Source of the DNA: Eutrigla gurnardus
Lineage: Eukaryota; Chordata; Actinopteri; Perciformes; Triglidae
Direction: 5' to 3'
Assembly (NCBI GenBank): GCA_963514095.1
Contig: OY741285.1
Span: 19,859,287 to 19,923,286, forward strand
Length of the DNA: 64,000 nucleotides
Both the position numbers and the translations under genes were made by a program. The notes below the pieces were generated by a model that did no database searches, was not told where the DNA came from, and saw nothing but the letters and a program-made list of their open reading frames with translations. Positions 59,922 to 64,000 of this stretch are shown here, in pieces. Numbering within the stretch: position 1 is the stretch's first letter; each line of letters opens with the position of its first letter.

Positions 59922-61502
59922 CGTGTGTGTGTGTGTTGGAGTAAGAAATAGAAAGAGAGAAATTGTCAGTAATAGAGGAAACCTGATTGCAAAGCATTCA
60001 GTGGTTAGATTCTACATTGTGGTGCTGAATGCTTGTGACCGTCTCCATGCCTCCCCTGGTTGGCTGTCTGTCTGTCTGATTGTCTGTCTGCCATCACACT
60101 CAGAGCCTCCTGTGATTCTGGTGACAGTGAGTCATCGTCCTAAGAAATGGACAGTCTGAAGAAACGTGACACTCGTGGTTGCTCATTGACACTTTCATTG
60201 ACGTCCTCAGTTAACCCAACGCAACTCTGCTCCCTTTCTTCTGTCTCCCGTCTCCCAGAAATCGGCAGGGTACGCAAGGATATGTACAACGACACGGTGA
60301 ATGGAGGCATGTTCAACGGGCGGGACATGGAGGAGCTGCCTGAAGCCGTTGGCCCCGTGGCTCAGCTGCAGGAGAAGCTTTATGTGCCTGTCAAAGAGTA
60401 CCCCGATGTGAGTGGAGGAGTCCATGACCTCTGATCTTTGAGAAGAGTTTCTGTTTACTTTAGCAGGTCACTTTATCTCCTTGGCTGCAGATGGACTGCC
60501 AGAGGGCTTTTAATCACAGGTCCACATTTGATCTAAAAGCTGATTTCATTCTATATATTGATTTATGTATTTGTTTATTTAATAGGGACATTGCATATTT
60601 ATGGACATCAGTATAAATACACAATGTAAATACGCTAGAGTTAGCACAATGGCTAGTTTTCATCTATTGTCCCGAGGCAGATAACACTGAAAACATAAAA
60701 ACAAAGTAACATACTTACAACACCCTTGTATTTCATTTGAGGGGCAGACACACACTAACAACAACAGACAAGACAAGATGCAACAGGACATGGTAGTGAC
60801 ACATCAGGAAGTGTGTGATACACTTAAAAGTGCAGCTTTGATTTTCCCTGAGCCACAATCTGAGATCATCTCTGCTCACACCCAGTGATGTAATCCAGAC
60901 TTAGTAGAGATCAATAATAAACCCTTGCAAGTGTTTCCAGCAAGGTTGAAAAATTGAAAAATCATAGTGATAGTTTAAGATTCATATTTGTTTACTCAAA
61001 AATGCAATATTCCCTCACTGTCACACAATTTCCTACCATAACAATACACCATAAATATTCACAAGGCCACATTTAAAGACGAGTGGCGCAGTGAAGAGTG
61101 ACCCCTGCTCTTGCCAAGTACAGTTAAGCGCTTCGATACGAGTTGCGTTGATCCACATTGAATGGCTCACATGATTTTCTCCATGCATCAGCTCACCAAT
61201 CACTGGATACAATGACAGGCTGTCCTCACTCACATGACAGGAGGCGAACAGGACACACACACACACACACACACACATGCTGGAAAACGGTTGAGATCAG
61301 GGTTAAATTTAGAGAGCAGTTCCTCTATCTGGATTTGTTGGTGAGAGTCTGGGGTCATCGCAGATTCCGGAGCGAATATGATGCCAAAGTGAACATTGGG
61401 GTTAAACATTGGTGGAGTTAGACGAGTAGGAAGAGGCTAATGCTACAAGAGACAAATGTTGGAGACGGAAGGGTAGTGGCAAAGAAACAAACACAATCCC
61501 AT

Positions 61503-61554
<52 letters not shown>

Positions 61555-61933
61555 GGGCAGCTGTCAAGTTACTCACTCAGTCTTAGTGACAGATAAGGTT
61601 AAGAGAACGGCGCTGTCCTGTTATGCCACCAGCACCAGCCAGCACCCATATAATGAGCTATTTTTGTCTCTCTTAGTAATACATCACAGTTGCACAAACA
61701 CTAACTTGCAGCACATACAAATACACATACATCGTAAGAAAAAAAAAAGGCCGTCTGAGTCTGTGATGTGAAATGTGTTTTGTTTTTTTATTTATTGTCT
61801 TTGCTCTTTTGTGTAGTTTAACTTTGTAGGGAGGATCCTGGGCCCGCGTGGACTGACGGCCAAACAACTGGAGGCAGAGACCGGCTGCAAGATTATGGTG
61901 CGAGGAAAGGGCTCCATGAGAGACAAGAAGAAG
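58026..61933 (+). CDS. qki: Quaking (STAR-family RNA-binding protein), first three coding exons; continues past the window
   Basis: QKI binds ACUAAY-type RNA elements and controls splicing, stability and translation in glia and muscle. Exons 58026-58167 (142 bases), 60259-60407 (149) and 61817-61933 (117) give 136 aa in frame. The first and third lengths match human QKI as I recall. [20 protein letters not shown] starts the QUA1 dimerisation region (to about residue 60, [18 protein letters not shown]). The KH domain begins near 85: [20 protein letters not shown], then [19 protein letters not shown] and [10 protein letters not shown]. The linker [13 protein letters not shown] differs from zebrafish and mammalian forms and is 2-3 residues longer. 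Remaining KH, QUA2 and the alternative tails lie outside the window. The teleost paralogue (qkia, qkib or qki2) is unresolved. Confidence 0.93.
58168..60258. other. qki: qki intron 1
   Basis: (GT)n tracts at about 59378-59440 and 59876-59938, a short (TA)n near 59000. No exon-like block. Confidence 0.45.
60408..61816. other. qki: qki intron 2
   Basis: (CA)n tracts at about 61254-61276 and 61505-61551. Otherwise AT-rich, with no recognised feature. Confidence 0.45.

Positions 61934-64000
<2,067 letters not shown>

Overview
The window is teleost fish nuclear DNA. Spliced vertebrate genes with GT-AG introns are separated by many dinucleotide and tetranucleotide microsatellites and by fish-type transposons (Tc1/mariner, PIF/Harbinger, hAT-like), 5'-truncated L1-type LINEs and tRNA-like SINEs. 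I rebuilt seven genes exon by exon from splice sites and reading-frame phase. Family assignments come from remembered vertebrate orthologues, not from database searches.

Layout. 1-3.1 kb: decayed LINE fragments, including an L1-type insertion with target-site duplications and a SINE tail nested inside it. 3.1-15.2 kb (minus): rgs9, 18 exons, with both the retinal (RGS9-1-like) and the long (RGS9-2-like) C-terminus; one large intron holds a Harbinger and a hAT-like element. 15.2-16.4 kb: shared upstream region. 16.4-27.3 kb (plus): gna13, five coding exons, with a Tc1 element in intron 3. 28.9-32.3 kb (plus): mtnap1 (C17orf80) homologue with an N-terminal zinc-binding motif and a C-terminal module resembling ATP synthase subunit f. 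35.8-39.7 kb (minus): bicral (GLTSCR1-like), 11 coding exons. 43.3-44.4 kb (plus): single-exon tbcc. 46.4-51.6 kb (plus): prph2, three exons. 58.0-61.9 kb and beyond (plus): first three coding exons of a quaking (qki) gene; the rest lies past the window.

How the genes relate. rgs9 and gna13 are head to head, as I recall them in human 17q24. RGS9 accelerates GTP hydrolysis on Gi/o-class alpha subunits (transducin in photoreceptors); GNA13 couples receptors to RhoGEFs. mtnap1 is also on human 17q. bicral, tbcc and prph2 match a human 6p21 cluster, and QKI is on human 6q. The window therefore joins segments that are apart in mammals. Two of its genes, rgs9 (short form) and prph2, are photoreceptor outer-segment genes.

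Most notable observations: the subunit-f-like tail of the MTNAP1 homologue; the RGS9-1/RGS9-2 switch built from a read-through exon with an intronic poly(A) signal; a GC-AG intron in rgs9; an intron in gna13 that I do not expect in the mammalian gene; and several transposon insertions with readable target-site duplications. I saw no CRISPR array, bacterial operon or viral gene.
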